A stretch of DNA of 64,000 bases, from NCBI GenBank assembly GCA_902615325.1, contig CACMOJ010000002.1:1-64000 (forward strand), written 5' to 3'. The notes under the pieces are model-generated. The model searched no databases. It saw only the letters and a list, made by a program, of their open reading frames with translations, and was not told the DNA's origin. The position numbers were made by a program, and so were the translations under genes. Source of the DNA: an uncultured SAR116 cluster alpha proteobacterium. GTDB lineage: Bacteria; Pseudomonadota; Alphaproteobacteria; Puniceispirillales; Marisalimonadaceae. This document shows, in pieces, positions 26,811 through 35,892 of the stretch (its first letter is position 1; each line of letters starts with the position of its first letter).

Positions 26811-27226
26811 ATGAAAATCGTAATAAAATCCCTTTTTTCAAGTGTCAAAAAATTAAAAGTTCCAGATGCTTGGCCAATTTTCATTAAATCTAAACCAATT
26901 TTGTTTTTTTCAGAAATATCTCTTAATCTTAAAATGTCTTTAGAATTATAATCTTTAATACCAATAAGAATTAATTCAGGATATAATGAATTTAAAGAAA
27001 AATATTTAGAATTTAAATATTTAATATGATCAGATGTGAGAGCTTTTAAATCTTTTAAACTTATTTGAAATATTTTTTGTCCAAAAATACATACTGGAAA
27101 AGCATAATTAATATTATTTATATTAATTTTATTATCTGAATAGCTGCTAATAAAAAGTTTTGATAAGTCAAATTCTTCTTTAAATGTTAATGATAAACCT
27201 TGAGCTTTCTTACTTTTATAACTCAT
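26807..27226 (-). CDS. Mth938/NDUFAF3-like protein (DUF498)
   Basis: The 139-residue protein fits the Mth938 domain family, whose mitochondrial relative NDUFAF3 assists complex I assembly. Recognisable parts are an N-terminal ...ININNINYAFPVCIFGQKI strand region, PELILIGIKD and GLDLMKIGQASGTFNFL. It overlaps the end of secF by 11 bases; a DUF498 gene after secDF is a common alphaproteobacterial order. The bacterial function is not settled. The assignment rests on context and these weak motifs. Confidence 0.75.
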   Translation of the reverse strand: MSYKSKKAQGLSLTFKEEFDLSKLFISSYSDNKININNINYAFPVCIFGQKIFQISLKDLKALTSDHIKYLNSKYFSLNSLYPELILIGIKDYNSKDILRLRDISEKNKIGLDLMKIGQASGTFNFLTLEKRDFITIFI

Positions 27227-28160
27227 GCTCTAGCACTGACTTAGATTTATCTTTATCTTCAAAACCTTTGTAAATCTTAAAAAAAGTTAAAGAAGAAACA
27301 GCAATAAAAATTGAAGAGTATGTTCCGATAACAACACCCCAAATCATAGCTAAAGCAAAATCCTTTAAAACAGCTCCACCAAAAAAATATATAACAAATA
27401 ATGCTAATAAAGTTGTTAAAGATGTGATTACAGTTCGTGAAAGAGTTTCATTAATTGATCTATTATAAATAACTATATTTTGCTGTGATTTATATCTTCT
27501 TAAATTTTCTCTAACCCTATCAAATACAACTACAGTATCATTGATTGAATAACCTGCTGTTGTAAGTAAAGCCGCAACAATAGCAAGATTAAACTCCAAA
27601 TTTAAAAGAGAAAACAAACCAATTGTTGTTAAAACATCGTGTGATAAGGCAAAAATTGCAGCTATTGAAAACTGCCACTCAAATCTAAACCAAATATAAA
27701 TTAAGATTAGAAAAAGTGATAACAATACTGCAGTTATTCCAGCCTCTTTTAACTCCTCACCAACAACAGGACCAACAAATTCTGTTCTTCTAATAGTATA
27801 TTCATCTTTAAAAGAATTTTTTATTTTGTTTAATGCTTCAACCTGTTCTTTATTTCCACCCTCTTGTTTTTGAACTCTTAACAATACATCCGTATTTTTT
27901 CCAAACTCTTGCACTGATACTTCACCTAAACCCAATGATTTAGCATCTTTTCTAAAATCAGAGATGTTAACAACTTTATTTTCAATACTTCGAAACTCGA
28001 CTAAAATACCACCTTTGAAATCAATACCTAAGTTTAATCCATTTAAAAATAAAGAGCTAAAAGTCATAACTATTAAAATTAAGGAAAATAATAATGCAAA
28101 AAATTTAAATTTTAAAAATTCAATATTTAAATTTTGACTGATTATATTAAATCTAAACAT
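27216..28160 (-). CDS. secF: Protein translocase subunit SecF
   Basis: The 314-residue membrane protein works with SecD to complete Sec export using the proton gradient. It has a first helix near residue 25, the periplasmic start GLDFKGGILVEFRS, and the C-terminal helices with VGPVVGEELKEAG, AAIFALSHDVLTTIGLF and SINDTVVVFDRVREN. It follows secD by three bases. Length is normal. Confidence 0.96.
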   Translation of the reverse strand: MFRFNIISQNLNIEFLKFKFFALLFSLILIVMTFSSLFLNGLNLGIDFKGGILVEFRSIENKVVNISDFRKDAKSLGLGEVSVQEFGKNTDVLLRVQKQEGGNKEQVEALNKIKNSFKDEYTIRRTEFVGPVVGEELKEAGITAVLLSLFLILIYIWFRFEWQFSIAAIFALSHDVLTTIGLFSLLNLEFNLAIVAALLTTAGYSINDTVVVFDRVRENLRRYKSQQNIVIYNRSINETLSRTVITSLTTLLALFVIYFFGGAVLKDFALAMIWGVVIGTYSSIFIAVSSLTFFKIYKGFEDKDKSKSVLEHEL

Positions 28161-28163
28161 ATG

Positions 28164-29714
28164 TTAAATATTCCTTGTTTGACGTTTGGCGTATGTAATT
28201 ATTTGGTATTTTGTTATTATTATGGCTGTAAACATTGATGTAATTAATCCAATCATTAAGGTAACTGAGAAGCCTTTAATGGGACCACTTCCAAAAATAA
28301 AAAGTGCAAATGCAGCAATAAAAGTTGTAAGGTTTGCATCGACTATTGTTGAAACTGCTCTTTTGAAACCTTGATCAATAGATTCTAATATATTTTTTCT
28401 TAATAAATTCTCTTCTCTTATTCTTTCAAAGATCAATACGTTAGCATCAACTGCCATCCCAATAGTAAGAACAATTCCAGCTATACCAGGTAGAGTTAAT
28501 GTCGCTTGAATAATTGTCAAAACTGATATTAAAAAAACCATATTCATAATTAATGAAACATTCGCAAACAAACCATATATCCCATAATAAATAAGCATAA
28601 AGATCATCACAACGACAATGGCAATTACACTTGCAAATTTACCTGCTTCTATAGAGTCTTTGCCTAAACCTGGGCCAACAGACCTTTCTTCAAGTATCGT
28701 TAATGGGACAGGTAATGCCCCAGCTCTTAATACTAAAGCTAAATCTCTAGATTCTTGAACAGAAAAATTTCCAGTGATTTGACCATTTGAAAAAATTTGA
28801 CCTTGAATAACTGGAGCACTGATAACTTTATTATCTAATACAATTGCAAATGGCTTTCCAATATTTTTACCAGTAATCCTCCCAAATTTTTTTCCACCTA
28901 ATGTACTTAATGCAAACATAACTGCTGGATTTCCATCTTGATCAAAACCAGGATTAGCATCAATTAATTCTTCACCACTAATCATGACTCTTTTTTGAAT
29001 AAGATAGTAAACATCTCTATCATTTTCTGAATTCATTAAAATATAACCGGGGGGAACGGAACTGGAATTTGTTAATTCATTAGACTCAATTCTAGGATGA
29101 GTGAATCTAAAAGATAATTTTGCTGTCTTTCCAAGCAAACGTTTAATTCTATCAGGGTCATCAACTCCAGGAAGCTGAACAAGAATTCTGTCGAGACCTT
29201 GTGATTGTATTAAAGGTTCTTTTGTACCACTTTCATCGATTCTTCTTCTAACAATTTCAAGAGCTTTTTTTAAAGTTGATGCATATAAATTTTTACGACC
29301 ATTTTCTGAAAAATCTAAGATGAATCTATCTTCAATATTTGAAATATCAAAATTAACTTGAAATTTTTCTAAGAGATTTTTAGTTCTATCAATTAATTCT
29401 TTTTTTCTAATTCTAAAAGTTATTTTTCCATTATTACTATTAAGACCTTTATATCTAATTTTTTCTTTTCTAAGATCATTTCTTATTGAATTAGCAGTAT
29501 TATCTATAAACTCTATTTCTGATGTTTTCATTTCAGCTTTAAGGAGAATATATGATCCTCCTTTTAAATCTAATCCAAGATTAACTTTTTTACCTGGTAA
29601 ATAAGTAGAAATTTTATTAAAACTAAATTTTGTTACTGCATTTGGTAAAGCATAAAGAATTGCAATTACAGAAACAAAAAGTATTAATAATGAATTAAGT
29701 TTAGAAAAATACAT
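28164..29714 (-). CDS. secD: Protein translocase subunit SecD
   Basis: The 516-residue protein is the larger partner of SecF. Family landmarks are GLDLKGGSYILLK near the start, RRRIDESGTKEPLIQSQG and ILVQLPGVDDPDRIKRLLG in the periplasmic part, and GIAGIVLTIGMAVDANVLIFERIREE in the C-terminal membrane domain. It lies directly after yajC, giving yajC-secD-secF-DUF498 in one unit. Confidence 0.96.
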   Translation of the reverse strand: MYFSKLNSLLILFVSVIAILYALPNAVTKFSFNKISTYLPGKKVNLGLDLKGGSYILLKAEMKTSEIEFIDNTANSIRNDLRKEKIRYKGLNSNNGKITFRIRKKELIDRTKNLLEKFQVNFDISNIEDRFILDFSENGRKNLYASTLKKALEIVRRRIDESGTKEPLIQSQGLDRILVQLPGVDDPDRIKRLLGKTAKLSFRFTHPRIESNELTNSSSVPPGYILMNSENDRDVYYLIQKRVMISGEELIDANPGFDQDGNPAVMFALSTLGGKKFGRITGKNIGKPFAIVLDNKVISAPVIQGQIFSNGQITGNFSVQESRDLALVLRAGALPVPLTILEERSVGPGLGKDSIEAGKFASVIAIVVVMIFMLIYYGIYGLFANVSLIMNMVFLISVLTIIQATLTLPGIAGIVLTIGMAVDANVLIFERIREENLLRKNILESIDQGFKRAVSTIVDANLTTFIAAFALFIFGSGPIKGFSVTLMIGLITSMFTAIIITKYQIITYAKRQTRNI

Positions 29715-30029
29715 TTATTTTTTTGAGGCTTTTACGTCTGACACCATACTTCTTATCATATTAACATTGACACCTTTTGATATCTCTACAGTAATTTCTT
29801 CCGAATTTTCAGTGGCTTTTACAATTTTTCCAACAATACCGCCAGCAGTTACAATTGAGTCACCTCTTTTTAAATTCTGAACCATGTTTTTATGTTCTTT
29901 AACTTTTTTTTGTTGTGGTCTAATTAAAAGAAAGTAAAAAATAATAAAAATTAAAATAAAAGGGATCAATCCCCCAAGAGAAAAACCGCTTGCCGAACCG
30001 GCAGATTGTGCGAAAGCTGTACTAATCAT
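29715..30029 (-). CDS. yajC: Preprotein translocase accessory protein YajC
   Basis: About 104 residues: one membrane helix (GLIPFILIFIIFYFLLIRPQQKKVKEH) followed by a small cytoplasmic domain with RGDSIVTAGGIVGKI. YajC binds the SecDF complex. The track start at 30152 would overlap the divergent ATPase gene; the ATG at 30029 has GAGG nine bases upstream and gives the normal YajC start MISTAFAQSAG. One-base spacing to secD suggests coupling. Confidence 0.94.
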   Translation of the reverse strand: MISTAFAQSAGSASGFSLGGLIPFILIFIIFYFLLIRPQQKKVKEHKNMVQNLKRGDSIVTAGGIVGKIVKATENSEEITVEISKGVNVNMIRSMVSDVKASKK

Positions 30030-30137
30030 AATAACCTCATAAATAATTACTATTGTTTTAATACATTTTAAAAAAAAAACAATATTGGTAATGGTTTTTA
30101 TTAAAAATAATATTATATTACCAAGTAAGGGTATGAT

Positions 30138-30998
30138 ATGGACATTAACCAAGAAATTTTAAATAGAATTGCAGAAGCTCTTGAAAGAATATCCCCTAAT
30201 ATTGATGAAAAAATTGATTTATCTAAATCCGATGGTTTTATATATGATGATAGTTTAAAAAACCTTAAACCAGTTAAGAAAATCAGTAGAATTCCAATTC
30301 AACTTTTAAAGGGATTAGAAAATCAAAAAGATATTTTATTAAAAAATACAAAAAATTTTGCAAATAACTTACCAGCAAATAATGCACTATTATGGGGTGC
30401 TAAAGGTACGGGGAAATCTTCTCTTGTTAAATCAGTACACGCAGAAATAAATATCCAAAATAATGAAAAAATCAAACTAATTGAGATTCATCGTGAAGAC
30501 ATTAATAACTTACCATACTTATTATCAAAACTAGCTGATTATAACGAAAATAAGTTCATTCTTTTATGTGATGATTTATCATTTGATGCTGGAGAAAATA
30601 CATACAAAAGCTTAAAATCTGTTCTAGATGGCGGTATTGAAGGAAAACCAGATAATATAATATTTTACGCAACTTCTAACAGACGTCATCTTATGCCAAG
30701 AGATATGATTGAAAACGAAAGATCTACTTCTATAAATCCATCTGAAGCAGTTGAAGAAAAAGTTTCATTGTCTGATAGATTTGGCCTATGGATTGGTTTT
30801 CATAATATATCTCAAGATATATATTTAGATATTATATATGGTTACGTTAAAGAATTTGAATTAAACATTGACAATCCAACTCTGAGATCTAAAGCGCTTG
30901 AATGGTCGATAACAAGAGGTGCAAGATCAGGTAGAGTAGCATGGCAATTTATTCTTCAATTAGCTGGTGAATTAAATAAAAAAATCAATCTTAATTAA
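30138..30998 (+). CDS. DUF815 family ATPase
   Basis: The 286-residue P-loop ATPase has Walker A GAKGTGKSSLV, Walker B FILLCDDLSFD and the sensor-region ATSNRRHLMPRDM, with ENERSTSINPSEAVEEKVSLSDRFGLWIGF, typical of DUF815 proteins. The cellular task is unknown. In alphaproteobacteria it is commonly found between yajC and the surE-nlpD group, as here. An AAGGG lies seven bases before the ATG. Its end overlaps nlpD, on the other strand, by 8 bases. Confidence 0.85.
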   Translation: MDINQEILNRIAEALERISPNIDEKIDLSKSDGFIYDDSLKNLKPVKKISRIPIQLLKGLENQKDILLKNTKNFANNLPANNALLWGAKGTGKSSLVKSVHAEINIQNNEKIKLIEIHREDINNLPYLLSKLADYNENKFILLCDDLSFDAGENTYKSLKSVLDGGIEGKPDNIIFYATSNRRHLMPRDMIENERSTSINPSEAVEEKVSLSDRFGLWIGFHNISQDIYLDIIYGYVKEFELNIDNPTLRSKALEWSITRGARSGRVAWQFILQLAGELNKKINLN

Positions 30999-31860
30999 TA
31001 TACAAATTTGGATTAACTGGGTTTCTTGATTTTCTAATCTGAAAATGAACAGAATTATTTTTATAAATTTTTCCTATTACTTGTCCTTTTTTAACTAATT
31101 CACCTTCCATTACATTAAATTCATTAATTCTAGCATAAGCTGTCACAAATTGACTGTCGTGTTTAATTAAAATCATTTTACCAAATGATTTTAAATTAGA
31201 TCCAACAAAAGCAACTTTACCACTCATAGAGGCTATAATTGATTGATCAGACGAAACCAAAATATCAACTCCATCATTATGTTGATTTCCATTATCAAAT
31301 GGACCAAAGTCTTTAATCATTTTACCATTTACAGGAAAAAGGAATTTTGATTTAATTTTTGGAATTGAAGCGATGTTTGATTGTTTAACAATTTTTGTTT
31401 TGTTTACCAACCCTATTACAGAATAATCTTTATTCAAAGGTATTTTTAAATCAATATCTGGAATTAATTTATATGGCTTTCGTAAACTATTTAATTCTAC
31501 TATATCAGATTGAGATACAGCGTAAATCATAGAAATATCATATATATTTTGATTTTGCTTTACTTTGTGCATTAACGGATAGGGCAAATAAATTTGCTGA
31601 CCTTTTGAAAGTTCATATGGAGGACTCAGATTATTGGCTCTTATAATTTCTTGGGGCAAAATATTATATGTGTTTGCTAAATCATAAATAGTTTGATTTT
31701 CATCAACACTGACATATTCATCTTTAGGAAAATCAAGTTTTTCGATAGAGAAATTTTTTACTACAACATTAGAAGTATTTTTTTTTGATAGAGGAAAAAT
31801 TGGGTCAGGATTACATCCAGTAATAATAATTAGAAGAAAAAAATTAAATAAAAATTTCAT
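30991..31860 (-). CDS. nlpD: LysM/M23 lipoprotein, NlpD-like amidase activator
   Basis: The 289-residue protein has a lipoprotein signal with lipobox IITGC (Cys16), two LysM peptidoglycan-binding repeats (about residues 50-92 and 95-138) and a C-terminal M23 (LytM) domain. The metal ligands of active LytM enzymes are incomplete: HxxxD reads NDGVD and HxH reads SVH. This matches E. coli NlpD, which does not cut peptidoglycan but activates an amidase during cell separation. It ends the long argS-tat-surE-pcm operon. Confidence 0.85.
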   Translation of the reverse strand: MKFLFNFFLLIIITGCNPDPIFPLSKKNTSNVVVKNFSIEKLDFPKDEYVSVDENQTIYDLANTYNILPQEIIRANNLSPPYELSKGQQIYLPYPLMHKVKQNQNIYDISMIYAVSQSDIVELNSLRKPYKLIPDIDLKIPLNKDYSVIGLVNKTKIVKQSNIASIPKIKSKFLFPVNGKMIKDFGPFDNGNQHNDGVDILVSSDQSIIASMSGKVAFVGSNLKSFGKMILIKHDSQFVTAYARINEFNVMEGELVKKGQVIGKIYKNNSVHFQIRKSRNPVNPNLYIN

Positions 31861-31863
31861 ATA

Positions 31864-32493
31864 TTATAATGTTTTATAAAAATCAAAATTAACTTCACAA
31901 ATATCTTCAATCTTAGACAATGATTTATTTTTATCAACTTTAAATAATTGCAAAATTTGAACTCCGGATGATGACAGTTTTGGAGAAATACATTTACCAT
32001 TATAATTAATTTGTTTTATTAAATTATCATTGATTTGATTTACAACAAAAGAAATAAATATTTTGTCAAATGGAGATTCTTCTCTCCATCCATTAAATCC
32101 ATCTTCACATTTAGATTTAATATTTGTTAATTTTAATTTTTTAAAATTATTATTAGCCAAAACATATAATGTTTTAAATTTTTCTATAGTGTAAACTTTT
32201 CTAGATAAACGTGAAAAAATTGCTGTGAAATAACCACTTCCCGTTCCAATTTCTAATATTTTTTCATTGGGCTTTAATTGTAATTTCTGTGCAATAATAG
32301 CAACTAAATAAGCATCATTAAATTGTTTATCTAATTTATTTTTAAATTTATGTTTTAATGAAACATTTTTTTGTATGTCTTCAGTTTTAAAAAATTCAAT
32401 TGGTATTTCTTCAATTGCAGAAATTATATTTGTATCAAAAATACCAAATGATCTTAAATAAATGCTTAATTCAAGATTGTTTTTATAATTCAT
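31864..32493 (-). CDS. pcm: Protein-L-isoaspartate O-methyltransferase
   Basis: The 209-residue SAM-dependent enzyme methylates isoaspartyl residues in aged proteins for repair. The SAM motif is EKILEIGTGSGYFTAIFSRL, followed by VYTIEKFKTLY. Its start overlaps surE by 11 bases, and surE-pcm-nlpD is a classic order. A second PCMT-family gene is at 48742. Some conserved N-terminal PCMT residues look diverged, but length is normal. Confidence 0.88.
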   Translation of the reverse strand: MNYKNNLELSIYLRSFGIFDTNIISAIEEIPIEFFKTEDIQKNVSLKHKFKNKLDKQFNDAYLVAIIAQKLQLKPNEKILEIGTGSGYFTAIFSRLSRKVYTIEKFKTLYVLANNNFKKLKLTNIKSKCEDGFNGWREESPFDKIFISFVVNQINDNLIKQINYNGKCISPKLSSSGVQILQLFKVDKNKSLSKIEDICEVNFDFYKTL

Positions 32494-33220
32494 AATTATT
32501 TGTAAAATTTTTATTAGTTAAATTTATTAGCAAAGAACTTAAAGTTATATAACCATTTTTTAAAGCATTTAAATCATCAACGTTTTGGTTATTAAGTACG
32601 TTCATTTTTCCAATTTTAAAAGTTGATTGTTTATTATCAATAATAATTTCATCTGAGCATTTTTGATTAGAACAATTTACAATTTGTAAACCTTTAATAT
32701 TATTTTGCTTACAATTTGGAAAATTTAAATTTAATAATAAATTATCTTTTGAAAAATATTTCAATACTTTAGAAAGAATAATTGGCAAATTATTTTTTGA
32801 AATTATGTAATTATTATCCTTATTTGTAATCATTTGACTTATTGCTAAACTAGGAATTCCTCGTAACGCACCCTCAAAAGCAGCTCCAACAGTTCCTGAA
32901 TATGAAATTTCATCACCAATATTTGTTCCAGCATTAATGCCAGAAAATATATAATCAGGTTTATCATTTTTAAATATATAATTAAGTGCAAAAATAACAC
33001 AATCAGTTGGTGTTCCATCAACAACCCAAGATGTTGAAGTTATTTTTTTAAATTTAATTTCTTCTTTTAAAGATATAGATCTACTTGAGCCAGACATATT
33101 ATCTTTGGGCGCCACTATATATATTTCATTAGTGAAGTTTTTAAGAATATCTGATAATAATTTTATACCAAATGAATTATACCCATCATCATTCGTAACT
33201 AAAACCTTATTAATTCCCAT
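32483..33220 (-). CDS. surE: 5'/3'-nucleotidase SurE
   Basis: The 245-residue metal-dependent phosphatase acts on nucleoside monophosphates and is tied to survival in stationary phase. The N-terminal active site VLVTNDDGYNSFGI supplies the two metal aspartates, and SGSSRSISL and FSGINAGTNIGDEISYSGTVGAA are the other family blocks. Start overlaps the serS stop by one base (TAATG). Confidence 0.95.
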   Translation of the reverse strand: MGINKVLVTNDDGYNSFGIKLLSDILKNFTNEIYIVAPKDNMSGSSRSISLKEEIKFKKITSTSWVVDGTPTDCVIFALNYIFKNDKPDYIFSGINAGTNIGDEISYSGTVGAAFEGALRGIPSLAISQMITNKDNNYIISKNNLPIILSKVLKYFSKDNLLLNLNFPNCKQNNIKGLQIVNCSNQKCSDEIIIDNKQSTFKIGKMNVLNNQNVDDLNALKNGYITLSSLLINLTNKNFTNNYEL

Positions 33221-34503
33221 TATTTCAAATTAATTTTTTGTTTATTTTGCATATAAGGCCTTAAAACTTCTGGAATAATAATATCACCATATTGATCTTG
33301 ATAATTTTCTATAATTGCTATCATTGTTCTGCCAACTGCAAGACAAGATCCGTTTAAAGTATGCAAAAAATTTAATGATTTATTTTCTTTATCTCGAAAT
33401 CTTGCATTCATTCTTCTTGATTGAAAATCCCCGCAATTTGAACAAGATGATATTTCTCTGTACTGACCCAATCCATTATTTTGTCCAGGTAACCAAACTT
33501 CAATATCATATGTTTTTTTTGAAGAAAAGCCAGTATCACCACTACATAATAGCATAACTCTATAAGGTAAATTTAATTCTATTAAAATATGCTCTGCATG
33601 ATTTGTCATTTCCTCAAGTTTAGAAGCAGAATCTTTTGGGTGCACAATTGAAACCATTTCAATTTTTGAAAATTGATGTTGTCGTATCATGCCTCTTGTA
33701 TCTTTTCCTGCTGCACCAGCTTCAGATCTAAAACATGGTGAATAAGCAACAAAATTTAATGGTAACTCATAATCATTTAAAATCTCATCTCTTACAATAT
33801 TTGTTAAAGGTACTTCAGAAGTTGGAATTAACCACTTATCTTGATCTGTTTCAAATAGATCATCTTTAAATTTTGGTAATTGACCTGTACCAAATAATGA
33901 TTTTGAATTAACTATATATGGTGGAGAGATTTCTTCTCTTTTAAATTTAATAGTATTTATATCAAGCATAAAATTAATTAGGGCTCTCTCTAATAAGGCT
34001 AAATCATTTTTTATTACAACAAATCTACTTCCAGAAATTTTTGCACCTAATTCAAAATTTAATTTATGATTGTTTGTTAAATCAACATGATCTTTTGGAA
34101 CAAAAGAAAATTTAGTTTTTTTACCCCAAGATCTTATAACTTTATTATCATTTTCATTAACCCCATTTGGCACATCATCATCTAGAATATTTGGCAAATT
34201 AATAAGAATATCTTTTAATTCATTTTCACTTTCTTTTATTTTTTCATCAGCTAAAGAAATTTGATCTTTTAATTTTTTTACACTCTCTTGAACTTTGATG
34301 GCATCTTTCCCACCCTTAATAAGAATACCTATTTGTTTTGATAGTAAGTTTCTTTCTTCTTGAAAAATTTGAAGGTTTGAGATTAATTCTCTATTTTTTT
34401 TATCAATTTTTAATATACTTTCTGAACTAATGTCAACGTTTCTATTATTCATTTTTTTATTAAATATTTTTGGATTATCTCTAATAAATTTTATGTCATG
34501 CAT
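33220..34503 (-). CDS. serS: Serine--tRNA ligase
   Basis: The 427-residue class II synthetase charges tRNA-Ser. It has the N-terminal coiled-coil arm (about residues 30-105), motif 2 FRSEAGAAGKDTRGMIRQHQF, the serine-binding ISSCSNCGDFQSRR and motif 3 NGSCLAVGRTMIAIIENYQ. Length is normal. It lies between tatC and surE in the alphaproteobacterial order. Confidence 0.97.
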   Translation of the reverse strand: MHDIKFIRDNPKIFNKKMNNRNVDISSESILKIDKKNRELISNLQIFQEERNLLSKQIGILIKGGKDAIKVQESVKKLKDQISLADEKIKESENELKDILINLPNILDDDVPNGVNENDNKVIRSWGKKTKFSFVPKDHVDLTNNHKLNFELGAKISGSRFVVIKNDLALLERALINFMLDINTIKFKREEISPPYIVNSKSLFGTGQLPKFKDDLFETDQDKWLIPTSEVPLTNIVRDEILNDYELPLNFVAYSPCFRSEAGAAGKDTRGMIRQHQFSKIEMVSIVHPKDSASKLEEMTNHAEHILIELNLPYRVMLLCSGDTGFSSKKTYDIEVWLPGQNNGLGQYREISSCSNCGDFQSRRMNARFRDKENKSLNFLHTLNGSCLAVGRTMIAIIENYQDQYGDIIIPEVLRPYMQNKQKINLK

Positions 34504-34518
34504 AATCGTCTCTTATTT

Positions 34519-35295
34519 TTATTTTTTATAATTGATTTTAGATAGTAAAATTGAAAACTCATATAAAACAATCATTGGCAAAGCTAATAAGACCTGAGAA
34601 ATTACATCAGGTGGCGTTAATATAGCGGCAACAACAAAAGATATTAATATTGCATATTTTCTTTTGTTTGCTAAATCTTGAGGGGTCATAATACCACTTT
34701 TAGTTAAAAGTAATAATAGAACTGGTAATTCAAAACATATTCCAAATGCAAATATTAACTTCATTACTAAGGACAAATATTCTGAAATCCTTGGTTCTAA
34801 CTCTATTGGTAAAGATCCATCTATACCTGTAATTTGGAATGAAATAAAAAAATCCCAAGCTAATGGAATTACAATATAATAAACCATACACCCACCTAAA
34901 AAAAACAAAATCGGTGTAGCAATCAAAAATGGTAAAAACATCATTTTTTCATTTTTATATAAACCAGGTGCAATAAATTTCCATAATTGAATTAATAATA
35001 TTGGAAATGCAATTGTCATAGAAATAAAGAAAGCAACTTTAACTTGAGTAAAAAATCCTTCATGCAAAGCTGTAAATATCATTCTTCCGCCTGTTTGAGC
35101 TATTTTATCAGCCAAAGGCTGTTGTAAAAAAACATAAACTAAATCAGCAAAATTTTGGTTATTATCAGTGAATTTTATAAAACAAAGAAAAAATAATAAC
35201 AAAAATACTATTGTTACAGTCAATAGTCTTTTCCTTAGTTCTATCAAATGACTTAATAAAGACATTTTTTCTAAATCATTTTCATCTTTTGTCAT
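34519..35295 (-). CDS. tatC: Twin-arginine translocase subunit TatC
   Basis: The 258-residue membrane protein has six hydrophobic helices and the TatC start LLSHLIELRKRLL, then FTALHEGFFTQVKVAFF, FPILLIQLWKFIAPGLY and the late ILTPPDVISQVLLALPMIVLYE. It recognises the twin-arginine signal and exports folded proteins with TatA and TatB. It follows tatB by nine bases. Confidence 0.97.
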   Translation of the reverse strand: MTKDENDLEKMSLLSHLIELRKRLLTVTIVFLLLFFLCFIKFTDNNQNFADLVYVFLQQPLADKIAQTGGRMIFTALHEGFFTQVKVAFFISMTIAFPILLIQLWKFIAPGLYKNEKMMFLPFLIATPILFFLGGCMVYYIVIPLAWDFFISFQITGIDGSLPIELEPRISEYLSLVMKLIFAFGICFELPVLLLLLTKSGIMTPQDLANKRKYAILISFVVAAILTPPDVISQVLLALPMIVLYEFSILLSKINYKK

Positions 35296-35304
35296 ATGAT
35301 ATAG

Positions 35305-35622
35305 TTATTTGTTTTTAGTTTTTTTTCTTGGTTTAATTGTTTTTTTTAAATTTTTAAATTCGTTTTCTGCTTCAGTAACTGTTTTTTTTGCTTCTAAAAT
35401 AGTATTATCTTTTTTAATTTCTAAAACATCTTTTCTTAATTCAGAGAGTTCCAATTCATCATTCATTTCACTTACAGAACTTTTAAAGTCATAAGCATAA
35501 TTTTTAATTTTATCAATAAATTTGAATATAGATTTTAAAACTTTTGGTAAATCTTTTGGTCCAACAATTATAAGTAAAATAAATGCTACCAGAGTGAATT
35601 CTTGCCATCCAATATCAAGCAT
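35305..35622 (-). CDS. tatB: Twin-arginine translocase subunit TatB
   Basis: The 105-residue protein starts with the TatB helix MLDIGWQEFTLVAFILLIIVGPKDLPKVLK, including the Gly-Pro hinge, then an amphipathic helix and a charged tail rich in Lys and Glu. It forms the receptor with TatC. It stands between tatA and tatC. Confidence 0.93.
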   Translation of the reverse strand: MLDIGWQEFTLVAFILLIIVGPKDLPKVLKSIFKFIDKIKNYAYDFKSSVSEMNDELELSELRKDVLEIKKDNTILEAKKTVTEAENEFKNLKKTIKPRKKTKNK

Positions 35623-35642
35623 AATTTATAATTCTTTTAAAT

Positions 35643-35867
35643 TTAAGTTTTTTTCTTAGACTTTTTAGCTTTTGTAGATTTAGTTTTATTTGCTTTTTTT
35701 AAAGGTTTTTCTTCAATTTTATCGTTTTTAGATTTGATTTGATCTTTAAAGTTTTTTAAACCTTTTCCAAAATCACCCATCAAAGCTGATAATTTACCCT
35801 TTCCACCAAATAATACTAAAACAACTATTAATACTATTACCCAATGCCAAATACTAGTAAATCCCAT
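35643..35867 (-). CDS. tatA: Twin-arginine translocase subunit TatA
   Basis: About 74 residues: one helix ([17 protein letters not shown]), the amphipathic segment [17 protein letters not shown] with the FGKG hinge of TatA, and a basic tail ending KKSKKKT. The ATG at 35867 (MGFTSIWHW) with GGAG ten bases upstream is preferred over the track start at 35885. Confidence 0.93.
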   Translation of the reverse strand: MGFTSIWHWVIVLIVVLVLFGGKGKLSALMGDFGKGLKNFKDQIKSKNDKIEEKPLKKANKTKSTKAKKSKKKT

Positions 35868-35892
35868 ATAATCTCCATAAATCAACTGCTAT

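Noticed and set aside
30030-30152. Long N-terminal form of YajC in the track
   Set aside because: It overlaps the divergent ATPase start, adds an extra hydrophobic run not found in YajC, and a good ribosome site precedes the ATG at 30029.
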